From Trichodelitschia bisporula (lineage: Eukaryota; Ascomycota; Dothideomycetes; Phaeotrichales; Phaeotrichaceae): a stretch of DNA of 64,000 bases. The DNA lies in contig ML996687.1 of NCBI GenBank assembly GCA_010356995.1, forward strand, positions 187,803-251,802. The letters are read 5' to 3'. Below, one piece after another: positions 9,374 to 20,660 of the stretch; within the stretch, counting starts at the first letter, position 1, and each line of letters starts with the position of its first letter. Under the pieces are notes generated by a model. That model searched no databases, had not been told where the DNA came from, and was given only the letters and a program-made list of their open reading frames with translations. The translations under genes and the position numbers were made by a program.

Positions 9374-12300
9374 ATGCTGTCCGCATTCACGGCCCGACCG
9401 ATCGTCGAGCTCAAGCAGCGCGACAAGAGCAGGATCGAGTCCGTCCTAGCTTACGGTAAGGCTCTGAAGCTCCCAACTGGCCTCTACTTACAGACACAGG
9501 TGATAGACTCCTGATCGGCCTAAACACAGGTTCTCTGCGCATCTACCGGGTCAACGACCTGTCTGAAATCCCAGACGAACAACCGGAGGGCGGCGACAAT
9601 GGCTCGGGCGAGGATGACCCCCGGCCGAAGGTGCGCGTCGTGGATCTCCTGCGCGAAGAAGAGAAGTTCTCTCGAAGGCCGATACAGCAGCTCGCCATCA
9701 TCAAGGAAGCCAACATTCTCGTTTCTCTCTCCGACTACTACGTCTCCATCCACGATCTACAAACTTTCGCACTGCAAGAACGCCTCGAACGTACAAAAGG
9801 AGCGACCCTCTTTGCTGTAACGTCGAACATCGTCAAAGATGAGGAGACCGGCATCCCGTCTATCGTTTCCCGCCTCGCTGTCGCCGTCAAGCGCCGGATT
9901 ATACTGTGGTCGTGGCACGACATGGAGCTGTCCGGCGAGGCAGCGGAAATCACCCTAGTTGCCTCCGTCAAGTCGCTGTCATGGGCGACGGGCACCAAGC
10001 TTGTAGCGGGCATGGACCCAGGCTTCGTGATCGTCGACGTCGATACAAGTGAAGTGGTTGACATCGTCAGGCCCGGCGCGTCCGGCGAGACGCCCGTCCG
10101 TTTCGGTGCCGTAAGCTCGGCGGGCATGGGTTACATGGGCATGGGGAGCTGGGTGCCGAAACCGATGTCGACAAAACTGGGAGACGGCGAGATGCTGCTG
10201 GCTAAGGACGTCAACACTCTGTTTATCGATGCCGACGGCAAGCCCCTGGAGAAGCGTCAGGTCCCGTGGCTGGCGCCTGAGACGCTTGGATATTCGTATC
10301 CATACCTGCTGGCTCTACAACCGCCGGCCAAGGGGACGCTGGAGGTGCGGAATCCGGACAGTCTCTCGTTGCTTCAGGCTATCTCGCTGCCTAATGCGTC
10401 CATTCTGCACGTCCCGCAGCCGAATATCAGCCTCGCGCATGCCGGGAAGGGATTTTTGGTTGCCAGTGACAGATGCGTGTGGCGAATGAGCGCTCTGGAC
10501 TACGACAGTCAGATTGACGAGCTTGTATCCCAACAGCTTTATGACGAGGCCATCAGTCTGCTCGGTCAACTTGAGGATACGCTGCTGCACGACAAGACTG
10601 GCAGGATACGGGAGATCAAGATGCGCAAAGCTCAAGGACTGTTCGAGAAGCGCAAGTATCGCGATGCGCTGTACCTCTTCTCCGATGCCGCTGCGCCCCC
10701 GGCTCGAGTCGTCTCGTTGTATCCCAAGTCTGTTGCTGGAGAGCTGTCTACGGTGGAGGAACCTAGGGAGCCGGAGGAGCCAGAAGCCCAGGATGATGCC
10801 GAGGGGGACGCTACCACACCGGTCAAAGGATCTCCTTCGCTCAAGCCAACGGCAGCGCCAGCAGCCACGCCGAGCAAGTCCATGTTTAGCAGGCTGAGAG
10901 CGGCTGACAAGAAGCCAGAGCCGGATGCGGCCTCCGTGAGGTCTCTCAAAGTGGATTCTGACGCGGCAAGCATTCGCAGCAAGGCAGCGGAGCCCGATAG
11001 GCCGCTAGAAGGGAAGGACCTGATGATTGCTGTGAACGAGCTATGTGCATTCCTCGCCCAGGCTCGCGTTCAATTGCCGAAGATCATCAACTACGACGGT
11101 TCACTCAAGACTCCTCTTCCGCCGCCGAATGAACGAGAGGAGGGCTATGTACCCCCATTTCATCACTGGATTGTCCGTTCATCGGATGATGAGGAGGTTG
11201 ACTGGGAGAAGAAGCTGTTTGAAGTGGCTACATTGGTAGATACCTGTCTATTTCGAGCATACATGCTCGCACGACCTGCCCTTGCCGGATCCCTCTTCCG
11301 CCTCGACAACTTCTGTGATCCGGCCGTTGTTCGGGATAAGCTTTACGAAAGCGGCCGCTACGGCGACTTGATCGACTTCCTCCACGGCAAGAAGCTGCAT
11401 CGTGAGGCACTTGAGCTGCTGAAGAAGTTTGGCCAGGATGAAGCAGGCGAAGACGTCAATCCGGCGCTTCGTGGGCCGCAGAGAACTGTCGGCTACCTAC
11501 AACAACTACCACCTCAACACGTCGACTTAATATTAGAGTTTGCGGAGTGGCCCATTCGGGTTGATCAAAAGCTCACCATGCGGGTGTTCCTTGCGGACTC
11601 TGAAAATGCTGAGACACTATCACGGGAGCGTGTGCTTGACTTCCTACAGGGCATCGATATGAGGCTGGCTGTACGTTATCTGGAGCATATTATTTACGAG
11701 CTCAACGATGCGACGCCGGACTTCCATCAGCGCTTGATACATTGGTATCTTCAACGCCTCAAGCAGAAGGACGACAAGCCGAGCGGAATCGGAGTTCCTG
11801 ACTTTGACAGCGATGAGGAGCGAGCAGACTGGCAGGGGCGGCTGGAGAAGATGCTCAGGAGTAGTGGACAGTACAACTTCAACCGGGTCCGCATACAGCT
11901 TCCGGACGACGGTAAATGTCTCTCATTCACTCCAGGAATATATCTAATCTCAACTAGATCCCACATTCTTCGAGTCTCGCGCAATTGTTCTTTGCAAGAT
12001 GAAGCAGCACCGGCAAGCGCTCCAGATCTACGTGTTCCAAGTCGAGGATTACCAAAAAGCCGAAGAGTATGTTACCAACGTTTCTAGTTGACCCTACTGA
12101 TCGTCCATAGCTACTGCAACCATGTCCACCTCCTTGAATCACCAAATAACGCAACCACCTCCGTTACAGATGAGCCAGAGGACTCCAGCCCTTCAATCTA
12201 CCACACCCTCCTCTCTCTATACCTAACCCCCCCACCCCCCCACAAGCCAAACTGGCCGCCAGCCCTCGACCTCCTCTCCAAGCACGGCGCCCGACTCCCC

Positions 12301-12633
12301 GCCTCGTCAACGCTCGACATCATCCCCGCCCAGCTCCCGGTCAAAGAACTCGAGTCGTATTTCCGCGGCCGCATGCGCTCGGCCAATAGTATGATGAACG
12401 AGGAGCGCATCGAGGCGCGGCTGCGGGGCGTGGAAAAGGTGGCGGTGGATGCGCAGTTGTTGCTTGGGGAGCGGGCGAGGAAGGCGATTGTCCGCGAGGA
12501 TATGTTGTGCAGTGTTTGCCACAAGCGGTTTGGGCAGAGTGCGATTCGCGTGTATCCGGATAGTACGGCGGTGCATTATGGGTGTGTGAACCGGGGGAAG
12601 GTTGGGGGGGAGTCGAGGAGGGCGTGGGCTTGA
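9374..12633 (+). CDS. VPS39: VPS39/Vam6, HOPS complex subunit
   Basis: Four exons (9374-9455, 9500-11911, 11958-12066, 12111-12633) give 1041 residues. VPS39 is the HOPS tethering subunit that binds Rab7/Ypt7 and drives vacuole and endosome fusion. The N-terminus (ARPIVELKQRDKSRIESVLA, then DRLLIGLNTGSLRIY) begins a CNH/beta-propeller domain to about residue 300. A long alpha-solenoid follows (for example LVDTCLFRAYMLARPALAGS and HRQALQIYVFQVEDYQKAED). The C-terminal Vps39 zinc-binding end has CSVCHKRFG with Cys1001 and Cys1004, and later HYGC with His1024 and Cys1027. Residues about 375-470 are an acidic, Ala/Pro-rich insertion of low complexity, and a run of prolines (PPPPH) sits in exon 4. 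The short introns keep phase. The stop lies 196 bp from that of the convergent GON7 gene. Confidence 0.95.
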
Positions 12634-12829
12634 GGGTTTGAGGGGAGTTTGGCGCGTGATGAACTTGGGATTTGGGAGGGTTCGTAGTTTGCAGCATTCT
12701 ATGGGGTTGGGAACTGAACACGGCCATATCGTCGGTTCATGTAGGTTTAGATGTCTTGACGGGCCATGGAGCATCTTGTGGTATTCTGTGGCATCTCGGT
12801 CGTAAAATATTCGCCTGAAGCGACGCCGC

Positions 12830-13081
12830 TCAGTCGTCCTCCACCACCTCCTCGCCGTAGTTCTCCTCTTCGGCGGCGTCGTCAACGGCCTTGTCCTCTT
12901 CCATTTTCTTGGTAAAGAAGACGTTGACTTGATCCTGGAGTTGTGTCAAGGAGGAGCGCAAGGCGGAGAGATATGCTGTGCGGTCATCGGTTGACGGTGC
13001 GGGGTCCACGGTGGGTAACGAGAAGATGAAGTCTTTGGGGTCGCTCGAGGCGGATGAGTAGGCAGCTTTTAACTCGACCAT
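12830..13081 (-). CDS. GON7: GON7-like KEOPS/EKC subunit
   Basis: A single-exon protein of 83 residues from the ATG at 13081, which has a good context (ACCATGG). Fungal Gon7 is the small, partly disordered subunit of the KEOPS complex, which makes the t6A modification on ANN-decoding tRNAs and affects telomeres. The pattern is what is expected: VELKAAYSS, then the central helix TAYLSALRSSLTQLQDQVN, then a KMEEDKA block, and an acidic tail NYGEEVVEDD. The central helix and the GEEVVE tail are the most diagnostic parts. The frame could be extended upstream to an ATG at 13135, but the extra residues do not resemble the family. It is divergent from hbrB (542 bp apart) and convergent with VPS39. 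Confidence 0.78.
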   Translation of the reverse strand: MVELKAAYSSASSDPKDFIFSLPTVDPAPSTDDRTAYLSALRSSLTQLQDQVNVFFTKKMEEDKAVDDAAEEENYGEEVVEDD

Positions 13082-13623
13082 GGTGAGGTCGCCAACTGAA
13101 AAGTCTGAACAAAGGACTGGCAAAAGTGGCGACAATCAAATGGCGGGGCTTCTGGAGTCGTTCGAATCTGGTGGTGGTGCCTGATTTGCGAGGTGGTGGA
13201 ATGCCGCTAGGCCAATTGGAGGGGCGGCACGATCCAGGCCCTTGGTTGGGGGTTCTGTGATGCAACAATTGCCCAAGACCATTTCCCATGCGCACCGCCT
13301 CTCTCACACTGTCACTTTCATGTCCTCATATGTACTTCGCTTAGTTGTACCTGTACAACCTCCACCGTCTCATATCCAACTTCTCTCGGCTTCTCCCTCA
13401 CACTGTCTCTCTTACACTCCCGCCCGCTCGCTGTAGTCCGGGAAAGCCGTTCTTTCGTATCCTATGGGCTGGCACTCCTCCGTCGAAACCTGGATGCAAG
13501 TGAGCCCGCCAGCCAGCCTCTCATCGCTCTCCTTCGCCCCCCCCCCAAACCCATGCTCCTCAGCTGGTCGCCAGGATCGTAATCCGCAATCGTTAAAAAA
13601 GAGACGCACCGCGCTGTTACACA
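13082..13623. promoter_or_regulatory. Shared divergent promoter of GON7 and hbrB
   Basis: This 542-bp stretch separates two divergent genes and holds no gene of its own. It is C/T-rich on the hbrB side, with many CTCTC runs near 13300-13440. No specific factor site could be assigned. Confidence 0.45.
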
Positions 13624-16152
13624 ATGTCTTCGTCTCCGAGCAAGCCCCCGCTGAGCTCCCCGATTGCCCTCCCCGCATCAGCGTCCGGCGTCAACAACCA
13701 CCGACAAAGAACACACTCCCTGTCCAGCGACGAGTCGGATTCTTCCACTCATACCACGAAGATCACTCAGTCTCCGCAGTACCACCGCACCGCGACGCTG
13801 GACCCTGCCGCTGGTAATGCGAGCGTCGCCGCCAACAGCAGTAGCAGCAGCGCCGCTGGTGTCCACAACTTCTCGCGTCCTGCGCTCCGGCCCCTCAATG
13901 AGCGAGACGGTTCGCGACAAAGGTCGCAGTCGCCCATAGTCGAGCACTCGACTGCTACGACTCCGTCGACCACTTCGGTCTGGAAGCCCGGCCACCGGCC
14001 GCGCCAGCACTCTCAGGGCTACTACGAGTCCGCGCAGCGCCCGCCAGCCTCACCTACGCAAGCGGGTCTCAGTGCTGCGCAGATTGCCGCCCAACAAGCA
14101 AGCATGCAGCTTCAAGGCTTTCAGCACAACCGCAAGCGTTCGCAGACCATTCCCGACCCCTCAGCGCCACCGGGGCAGCAGCCGCCTATGTATCGCCCCC
14201 CGCTCCCGCAGACGTCGGCGACGCATGCGGCCAACTTCCCTAGCAACCCGAATTTGCGCAACATTGATGGCTTTATCGGGGGCCACAGCCTTGCTGCTGC
14301 TAACGCCGCGTTTCCTGCCCGCAGCCCTCAATACTCGCCCCAGCTGCCCCCCGATCGCGCGCCGCCGCCTGTGCCGGACAAGGATGCTAAACCGAGCAAG
14401 GAGAAGTCGAAGATGAAGTTGTTCTCGAAACCTAAGAGTATCGGCATATACAAGGAGAAGGATGCGGGTGGGAGGCACCCCGCGCTGCCCTCGCCTAACA
14501 AGCTTGGGATTCACGCTTCGGGCGCGGCGGGGCGTCTGGCGAACGCGTCGACGACTAGTCTGGTTGACCCGTTGATATCGGGCGCGGCGTCGCTGTACTC
14601 ATCCGCCAACGCATCGACGTCGACCTTGGTCCCGACGGAGAGGGAAAAGGAAAAAGAGAAGCACAAGCACCACTTTCTCTCGAGACAGAAGAACAAGCTG
14701 AGGGACAAGGACGACTTTCACTTGCCGCTGTCGTCCGCCAACAGCAACTCGAAACCTACGGATCCAAAGGCACCGCAGCCGCTGTATTCATTTGCGGCCC
14801 CTTCGTCACCGGGTCATTCCAGCACGTTTACAAAGTCTGTCAGCGGGTTGGATCTCAGGCACGGCGGTCGTGCGCTGCGGGAGAAGAAAAAGGAAGAAAA
14901 GTCTACTCTGGGCCCGTCGTCTACGTCTAGCACATTACTAGAAGCGGGTCTGATACGCGAGCGCGATGCATCCTTCAGCCAGGACCGGCCGATGCCGTCG
15001 AGCTTTTCATCGAGCAGTGTTTTCAACCCCACCGCTTCCGGCAGCAGCCTCACCCTTTCCGCCGACTACTCCCTGACGCCGGCCGGTATCGCGAGCATCG
15101 GCACAGCATTCGGGATGCCCGGAATGTCGCCAGACGAGGCGTGGCCACTGCTCAAAGCGAAAGCGCTCAACATCTTCGAGGGTGAGGATCCCCGCCGGCC
15201 TATTGAAGACCTCAATTCGTTGGTTTCAGTGCACTTGCGCCGGTGCATCCAGCGCCGCAATCCGGCCGCCATCATCGAAGACCTTGACGAGCTCCTGCAG
15301 ACGGGCTTCCTGTCCCTCGACCAGACCCTGCGTCACGTGCCGGACGAGCGTCTGGTGCCGCATCTCGTGGCCATGTGGAAGTTGGTGTTTAGCACCATCC
15401 TCCCCTTCCTCCAAGCCGTCTTCCTCCCCCTAGATCTCGAATTCAAGGGAAGAGGCCCGCTCATGACCGCCCGCGAAGCCGCCGAGTTCTGGGGCGCATA
15501 CCTCCCGGACGCCGACCCGCTGGGCCAGAATCGCAACATCCCGACCCTGGGCGAGGAATTCGACGTCAGGCGCATTACACTACTCACCTTCCGCGACACG
15601 GTTATTCTGCCGCGGAACGACGCGCTGATGGCGATTTTTTCAAGACTGAGTCTGGAGAGCATTAATGCGGGGTTTAGTTCGCCGTTGCCGGATCCGGGCC
15701 CCGGCTTGCCGATGGGTGCGATTGATTGGCGGCCGAGCACGGCGGCGAGTGAGCAACTAGGCCCGTCTGTGGATCGGTTTGGGAGCTATGCTTCGTTGTT
15801 GGGGTCGGTGGGGGATGCGGCGAGTTTGGCGAGTCGGAGCCGGGCGGCGAGTAATACGAGTGGGGCGAGTTATTCGTCTGTGCCCTCGATGGGTACGAGC
15901 GGGAGTCCGGCGCTGCCACCTCCGCCGCCGCCGCCATTGGACTCGGCTCAAGTGACGGAGATGGTGGGGAGGATGTTGCAGTGTGTTAGTGTGCTTGCGA
16001 GTGTGCAGAGTGGGGATGAGGCGCAGGGGAAGATGGAACGTTTGACGAAGGAGTTGAAGCTGAATTGGCTTGGACGGGGACGGACAGGGAGGCAGAGGAG
16101 GGGGTTTGTGGGGACTAGGCCGGTGAGGGGGGGGGTTGCTGTTGGTGGTTAG
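13624..16152 (+). CDS. hbrB: HbrB/Bit61-like TORC2 subunit
   Basis: An intronless frame of 842 codons. HbrB was described in Aspergillus as a hyphal branching factor and is the counterpart of yeast Bit61 and human PRR5/Protor, a peripheral subunit of TOR complex 2. Residues 1-480 are disordered, rich in Ser, Pro, Gln and Ala, with a basic KEKEKHKHHFLSRQKNK stretch. The conserved HbrB domain spans about 485-690: MSPDEAWPLLKAKALNIFEG, PIEDLNSLVSVHLRRCIQRR, then HVPDERLVPHLVAMWKLVFS, ILPFLQAVFLPLDLEFKG, and ITLLTFRDTVILPRNDALM. The tail is Ser/Gly-rich with a proline run (PPPPPPPLD). The ATG at 13624 follows an ACACA context and is the first in the frame. The domain call is secure; the branching role is known only from the family. 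Confidence 0.92.
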   Translation: MSSSPSKPPLSSPIALPASASGVNNHRQRTHSLSSDESDSSTHTTKITQSPQYHRTATLDPAAGNASVAANSSSSSAAGVHNFSRPALRPLNERDGSRQRSQSPIVEHSTATTPSTTSVWKPGHRPRQHSQGYYESAQRPPASPTQAGLSAAQIAAQQASMQLQGFQHNRKRSQTIPDPSAPPGQQPPMYRPPLPQTSATHAANFPSNPNLRNIDGFIGGHSLAAANAAFPARSPQYSPQLPPDRAPPPVPDKDAKPSKEKSKMKLFSKPKSIGIYKEKDAGGRHPALPSPNKLGIHASGAAGRLANASTTSLVDPLISGAASLYSSANASTSTLVPTEREKEKEKHKHHFLSRQKNKLRDKDDFHLPLSSANSNSKPTDPKAPQPLYSFAAPSSPGHSSTFTKSVSGLDLRHGGRALREKKKEEKSTLGPSSTSSTLLEAGLIRERDASFSQDRPMPSSFSSSSVFNPTASGSSLTLSADYSLTPAGIASIGTAFGMPGMSPDEAWPLLKAKALNIFEGEDPRRPIEDLNSLVSVHLRRCIQRRNPAAIIEDLDELLQTGFLSLDQTLRHVPDERLVPHLVAMWKLVFSTILPFLQAVFLPLDLEFKGRGPLMTAREAAEFWGAYLPDADPLGQNRNIPTLGEEFDVRRITLLTFRDTVILPRNDALMAIFSRLSLESINAGFSSPLPDPGPGLPMGAIDWRPSTAASEQLGPSVDRFGSYASLLGSVGDAASLASRSRAASNTSGASYSSVPSMGTSGSPALPPPPPPPLDSAQVTEMVGRMLQCVSVLASVQSGDEAQGKMERLTKELKLNWLGRGRTGRQRRGFVGTRPVRGGVAVGG

Positions 16153-17142
16153 AGGGTGATGCTTTCCGGGATGGCGTTTGGGTGGTAAAGGCGCGGGATG
16201 GGCGTGAGGCTTGTATATACCCCACACTGCGCGATGGGACGACGGTATGGAAGGGATATGTGGGCGTTTGGTACGTAGTGGGATCGTGGGCTTTGCTTCC
16301 TACAAAACTGTAAGGAGTCTGCTAGAACTGAGCCTTGCTAGGCTCGAATGCTATTCACGAGCCGACCGATATCTGTTATCATGCTTCGCTTAACGTGGGA
16401 TATCAGCACTTAACGGGCACCGTCCAACCCGCAGCAGCCATATTGACGGCACTTTATATCCATGACGGGGTATGTGCATCCCGGGCAGGTGGGTTTAACA
16501 GGAACAGTAAGCGGCCCGGGGGTTTGGGTCGTGTATTTCTGGGTTGGGGTAGGGGCGTGGTCATTGGAGGGACGTGAAGGAGGCAAGCGCACGACCATAT
16601 CTGGTCAGGAACGACGTCGGCGAGTCTGTCCCTCAACGAAGGCAAGCGACGCTGTAGACGAACATTTAGCAACTTCTACGTAACCATGAAACAACGCTGC
16701 CGTTCCACCGAGAGCCCTCGTCAGCGGGCCATCACCCAGACATATCCCACACGTACCCCGTATCGAGGCTCTAAGCCGCTACTGACGGCACATTAGCCCG
16801 GCTCGCCGCACCATCTCCCGATATCCTCGCCTTCATGCCCTCTGGATAACCGCGCCACCCTTCCTCAAATATATTGCATTCCATACCAAACACGCGCGCA
16901 GGCTAGCATTCGATAATTCCGCGCTTGGCGCCGGGGGGAACATGAATCGCGCGGCACCTGTCTCCTCGCCTCCTCCTCTCTTACCGCGGCTGGTTAACGG
17001 CTTCTCCGCAGGATGGCGTAGGCTAATTTCTTTGACAAGCCCGCGGCGAGGGTTGGATGCGCCGCCGGCACGCCTTCCGGCGCAGGGTCACGGCGTGGAT
17101 GGAGGCTAGGGGAGGGGGCGTCTGGGGTGCTTGGAGGGCTTT

Positions 17143-17179
<37 letters not shown>

Positions 17180-17406
17180 GTTGATACTTGAAACGCCCTG
17201 CCCGCGCTGCCCTGGGGTGGAGTGGAATGTAGAGTACACGGGCTGGTGGGGCTTTGTGCTTTGTTCCTGGAACTACTCCTTTATCGTATCTCACCACCCA
17301 TCGCGAGCTTTGTGTGTTCCCGAGGGCGCTGTGGCGACAAGGCTGAACTCGGCATCGCGACTGCATTTCCGGACTGGACGATGCGACAAGGCTGCACGTC
17401 GACACG
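16153..17406. other. Intergenic with a long poly-G run
   Basis: A gap of 1.25 kb between hbrB and the acyltransferase, both on the plus strand. Open frames are short. The main feature is an uninterrupted run of 35 G (listed separately) about 230 bp before the acyltransferase start. Confidence 0.5.
17144..17178. repeat. Poly-G homopolymer, 35 nt
   Basis: Thirty-five consecutive G bases with no interruption, flanked by CTTTC and TGTTG. On the minus strand this would read as poly-proline. Homopolymers of G of this length are rare in fungal DNA and are a frequent sequencing artefact, so the exact length is doubtful. Confidence 0.9.
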
Positions 17407-18963
17407 ATGAAGGATAACTACGATGGGCGCTTCGCGCGCCTCGCGCCCGACGACATCATCACGCTGCTCGACAAGAAAGAGAGGGGGCTGGAACTAGACA
17501 GCGACTCCGAGGCGTCGTCGGCGTCGACACCGAATCTGCTCTCGCGCCTCCCGCCGCCGACGCCGACTCTCCATCTCCACCTCCCGCGAATACATGTACC
17601 ACCGCTCCAGACGCTTTTCCTGCGCACGCTGCACTTCCTCCTCCCCAGCTTCCTCCGCCACACCCACGGCCCGACGGCATCACTGCACCCAACCGCGTAC
17701 CTGGATGGATTACGCGGCCTAGCGGCGTTGTTTGTGTTTTTCTGCCACCATGCGTACACCTCCTTTGTCATTACGCGCGGGTACGGGGTCGATGGTCACG
17801 GCTCCCCGCTCCTGCTCCCCATCGTCCGGTTGCTGTACTCCGGCCCGCCGATGGTGTGCGTGTTCTTCGTCGTGTCTGGGTACGCGTTGAGCCTCAAGCC
17901 GCTGCGGTTGGCGAGGGCGCGGAATTGGGATGCGTTTGCGGGGTGCTTGAGTAGTGCGGTGTTTCGGCGGGCGATGAGGTTGTTTTTTCCGACGACGGTG
18001 TCTACGGGGATGATAGCGCTACTTCTACAGCTAGGCGCTTACGAGCCGACCCGTGCTTTTGCCCAGGATAGGAGATATGTGCGGAATGTGGTCGAGCATC
18101 ATCCGGTCAGGCTGGGGAGCCTGGGGGCGCAGTTGAGGGACTGGGCTAGGACGTTGTTCAATTTTGTGCATGTCTGGACGTGGGCGCCGTTTGGCGGGAG
18201 CACGCCGTATGATGTACACCTCTGGACTATTCCGGTGGAGTTTCGGTGCTCCGCGGTACTGTTTTTGACGTTGCTGGGGTTGGGGAGGGTGAGGGCGGGG
18301 ATACGCCTTTTCCTGCTGAGCTTGATTATGGCGTTTACGTTGAGGAGTGATCGGTGGGAGATGACGCTTTTCTTCGCGGGGATGATGCTCGCCGAATTGG
18401 ACCTGATGCGGGGAGCACACCGCCCACCGCCGTCACCTCTGAATCTGGAACCTCTGAATCTGGAGTCTCAGCCTCGCATCTCCGCCTTCCGGACCGGGCT
18501 CTGGCGCCTCGTCGCCCTGGCCGCGCTGTACCTCATGAGCCAACCCGACGAGGCCGCAGAGCGCACCTACGGCTGGCGCACACTCGTCCGCCTCATCCCC
18601 GGGTGGTTCAGCGAGAAATACCGGTTCTACCAGTGTCTCGGGAGCGTGTTCTTCGTCTTAGCCGTGGGACGGGAACGGGGTTTGAGAAGGGTGTTTGAGG
18701 CGAGGTGCGTGCAGTACTTCGGCAGGATATCGTATGCGTTGTATTTGGTGCATGGGCCGGTTATTCATGTTTTGGGGTATAAGGTGATGGGGGGGGCGTG
18801 GGGGTGGACGGGCGTGGAGGGGGGGTATGTGGGCGGTTGGGTGGGGGGGACGGTGGTTGTGGTGCCGTTGACGGTGTGGGTGGCGGATGTTTGGTGGAGG
18901 GGAGTTGATGCGCCGGTTGTGAGACTGGCGAGATGGGTGGAGGGGAAATGCGAAGGGGGGTGA
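17407..18963 (+). CDS. Acyltransferase-3 family membrane protein
   Basis: An intronless 518-residue protein. The acyltransferase-3 (OafA/YrhL-like) family moves acyl groups onto sugars or other small acceptors with a multi-spanning membrane domain; the substrate here is unknown. After a polar N-terminus of about 95 residues comes YLDGLRGLAALFVFFCHH, with the family's paired catalytic histidine region near residues 109-113. FFVVSGYALSLKPL follows, then HLWTIPVEFRCSAVLFL (the conserved W-[ST]-[IL]-P-x-E-F motif), and near the C-terminus YFGRISYALYLVHGPVIH, where the family has F-x-G-x-x-S-Y-x-x-Y-L-x-H. About ten hydrophobic spans are visible. The length is normal for fungal members. The C-terminal 60 residues are Gly/Val-rich. 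Confidence 0.92.
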   Translation: MKDNYDGRFARLAPDDIITLLDKKERGLELDSDSEASSASTPNLLSRLPPPTPTLHLHLPRIHVPPLQTLFLRTLHFLLPSFLRHTHGPTASLHPTAYLDGLRGLAALFVFFCHHAYTSFVITRGYGVDGHGSPLLLPIVRLLYSGPPMVCVFFVVSGYALSLKPLRLARARNWDAFAGCLSSAVFRRAMRLFFPTTVSTGMIALLLQLGAYEPTRAFAQDRRYVRNVVEHHPVRLGSLGAQLRDWARTLFNFVHVWTWAPFGGSTPYDVHLWTIPVEFRCSAVLFLTLLGLGRVRAGIRLFLLSLIMAFTLRSDRWEMTLFFAGMMLAELDLMRGAHRPPPSPLNLEPLNLESQPRISAFRTGLWRLVALAALYLMSQPDEAAERTYGWRTLVRLIPGWFSEKYRFYQCLGSVFFVLAVGRERGLRRVFEARCVQYFGRISYALYLVHGPVIHVLGYKVMGGAWGWTGVEGGYVGGWVGGTVVVVPLTVWVADVWWRGVDAPVVRLARWVEGKCEGG

Positions 18964-20660
18964 TGGGGGACGAGGAGGGATGGGTTAGCGATGGCCTCGT
19001 TCGAGGCTTGGGTGGCGGGATTGCGATGAGGTTGTGATGGCCTCTTTTGAGTGGTTGGCTCTGAAGCATCACGGCGTTGTGGGGAGGGGTTGGACTGGGT
19101 CCTAGTCGGACGCTGGTGCTGGAAGGGGACTGGGGTCTTTGTCCGTGGTAGATCACGATGGTTTGGGTTAGAGGGTGATGATTGAGGCTTCTGGTGTTAG
19201 ATGCCTTGATGTATTGTATGCTGTTCATGAGCACGGAAAATGGAATGATTCTGCTGGATATGGCCATGCCGGCGAGACGGCATTGTCTTTTGAGCTCGAG
19301 GATCCTTTGCTGTGCGTTAGCTAGTGTCTATGGAGGAGTAGAGAGCACTGAATAGCATCAATTTCAGGACTGTCGTCCTTTTTGAAGGATCAAAGACTGT
19401 CGTCTCTTTGAAGGATCAACAAGCACCAAGCACTCTCCGCGATAGTGATAGGATTGCCCTCCCTCCTACCGAGCACCGGCCCGGCCACCCCCCTGAACAG
19501 ATCCGATTACCTGGCTCTGAAGCAAAGCCACTCGGGAGCCGCCGGGTTGCGACGTCAGCCTCAACTTAGCCTCGCCGGGTGTTATCCCCCCCGGGCACGG
19601 GTACGGATTAGGCCGAGGAAACCGTTCGCCGGTCGCGTGCCCGCGGGGTACGAATTGGGAAGAGGAGGTTAGAATTGGCATCTGTTCGGTTAGATCCCGA
19701 ATGGCTGGGAGGAGCTAGGGGATGGTGCGGGATTTGACTCCTTGGGCGGATTTGCTAGAGGCGCTGTTTGCGGGGGATGAAGGATTGGTGGGGTCAGGTG
19801 CGTGGGTGTGGGGTTTGCCGTGGGCTTTTGAGGGGTTGGAAGTGCTGGAGGGGGGTAGAGGACGGGTTGATGGAGATGTTTTGAGGCCAATTGGACTGAG
19901 TTGAAGGGAAGAGGATGTGGGATTGGATGTGCAATGGGGATGTGCAATGGGGTGGGATGATGCGGGGTGATGGGGAGGATGTGGTGGTGGTGGAGGTGGT
20001 GGTGGTGGTGGTGGAGGTGGTGGTGGTGGAGGTGGTGGTGGTGGTGGTGGAGGTGGTGGTGGTGGTGGTGGAGGTGGAGGTGGTGCAGCAGTTGATGGTG
20101 AGAGTATCCGTACTGTATGCAGGCAAGCCAGGTGCTTGAGCTTGTGCGAGCCCTTTTGCATGCATCGAGAACAGCTTTCTATCTCTTGTACTCCAATTAT
20201 CTCAGAAGTGTAAACAATGCTGTGATTCATCTCCATTCATTGCTTCAAGTTGTCAAATCCCAATCCTTCCAGCGTCATAGCCAATTTGTTCTCCTCAACC
20301 GCAACCGGAGGTGACTCGTTCGCTTCCCTCCCTCGGCCCGCCGCCACGCCCGCAACGTCGGTGGAGTCCCGCGAAACAACCAACCCAGCTTGCTCACCTG
20401 CTCATCTGCTCTCTGACCCGACAAGCTCAAGAACAGCATCTACCTTCTCGACAACCCACCTCCACCTCATTCATACCATCCAGTCATCCTTCACTCACAT
20501 CGCTTTCACAGCTTCTGAGCTTGCTGTCTACTTTGTTGCTCCCTCCCCCCTCCCCCCTCCCCCGCTCCTCTTTCTCCGCTCCTCTCCTACTCCCCGGAGA
20601 ACACACCACAACACCCACCACCTAGTCCAAACGCCGCCGGCGGGCCATTCGCTATCAACC
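18964..20660. other. Intergenic, microsatellite-bearing
   Basis: 1.7 kb between two plus-strand genes. It holds an imperfect 24-nt direct duplication near 19366-19422 (GACTGTCGTC followed by TTTGAAGGATCAA), the GGT/GGA microsatellite listed separately, and a C/T-rich leader before 20661. Minus-strand open frames here are proline or threonine runs from the microsatellite, not genes. Confidence 0.5.
19981..20086. repeat. GGT/GGA compound microsatellite
   Basis: About 106 bp made of runs of GGT interrupted at intervals by single GGA units. It is purine/pyrimidine biased and almost purely trinucleotide. It gives long chance frames of proline (minus strand) or valine (plus strand). Confidence 0.95.

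Noticed and set aside
19715-20236. 173-codon minus-strand frame with a long proline run
   Set aside because: It is the GGT/GGA microsatellite read backwards; the flanks are not protein-like.
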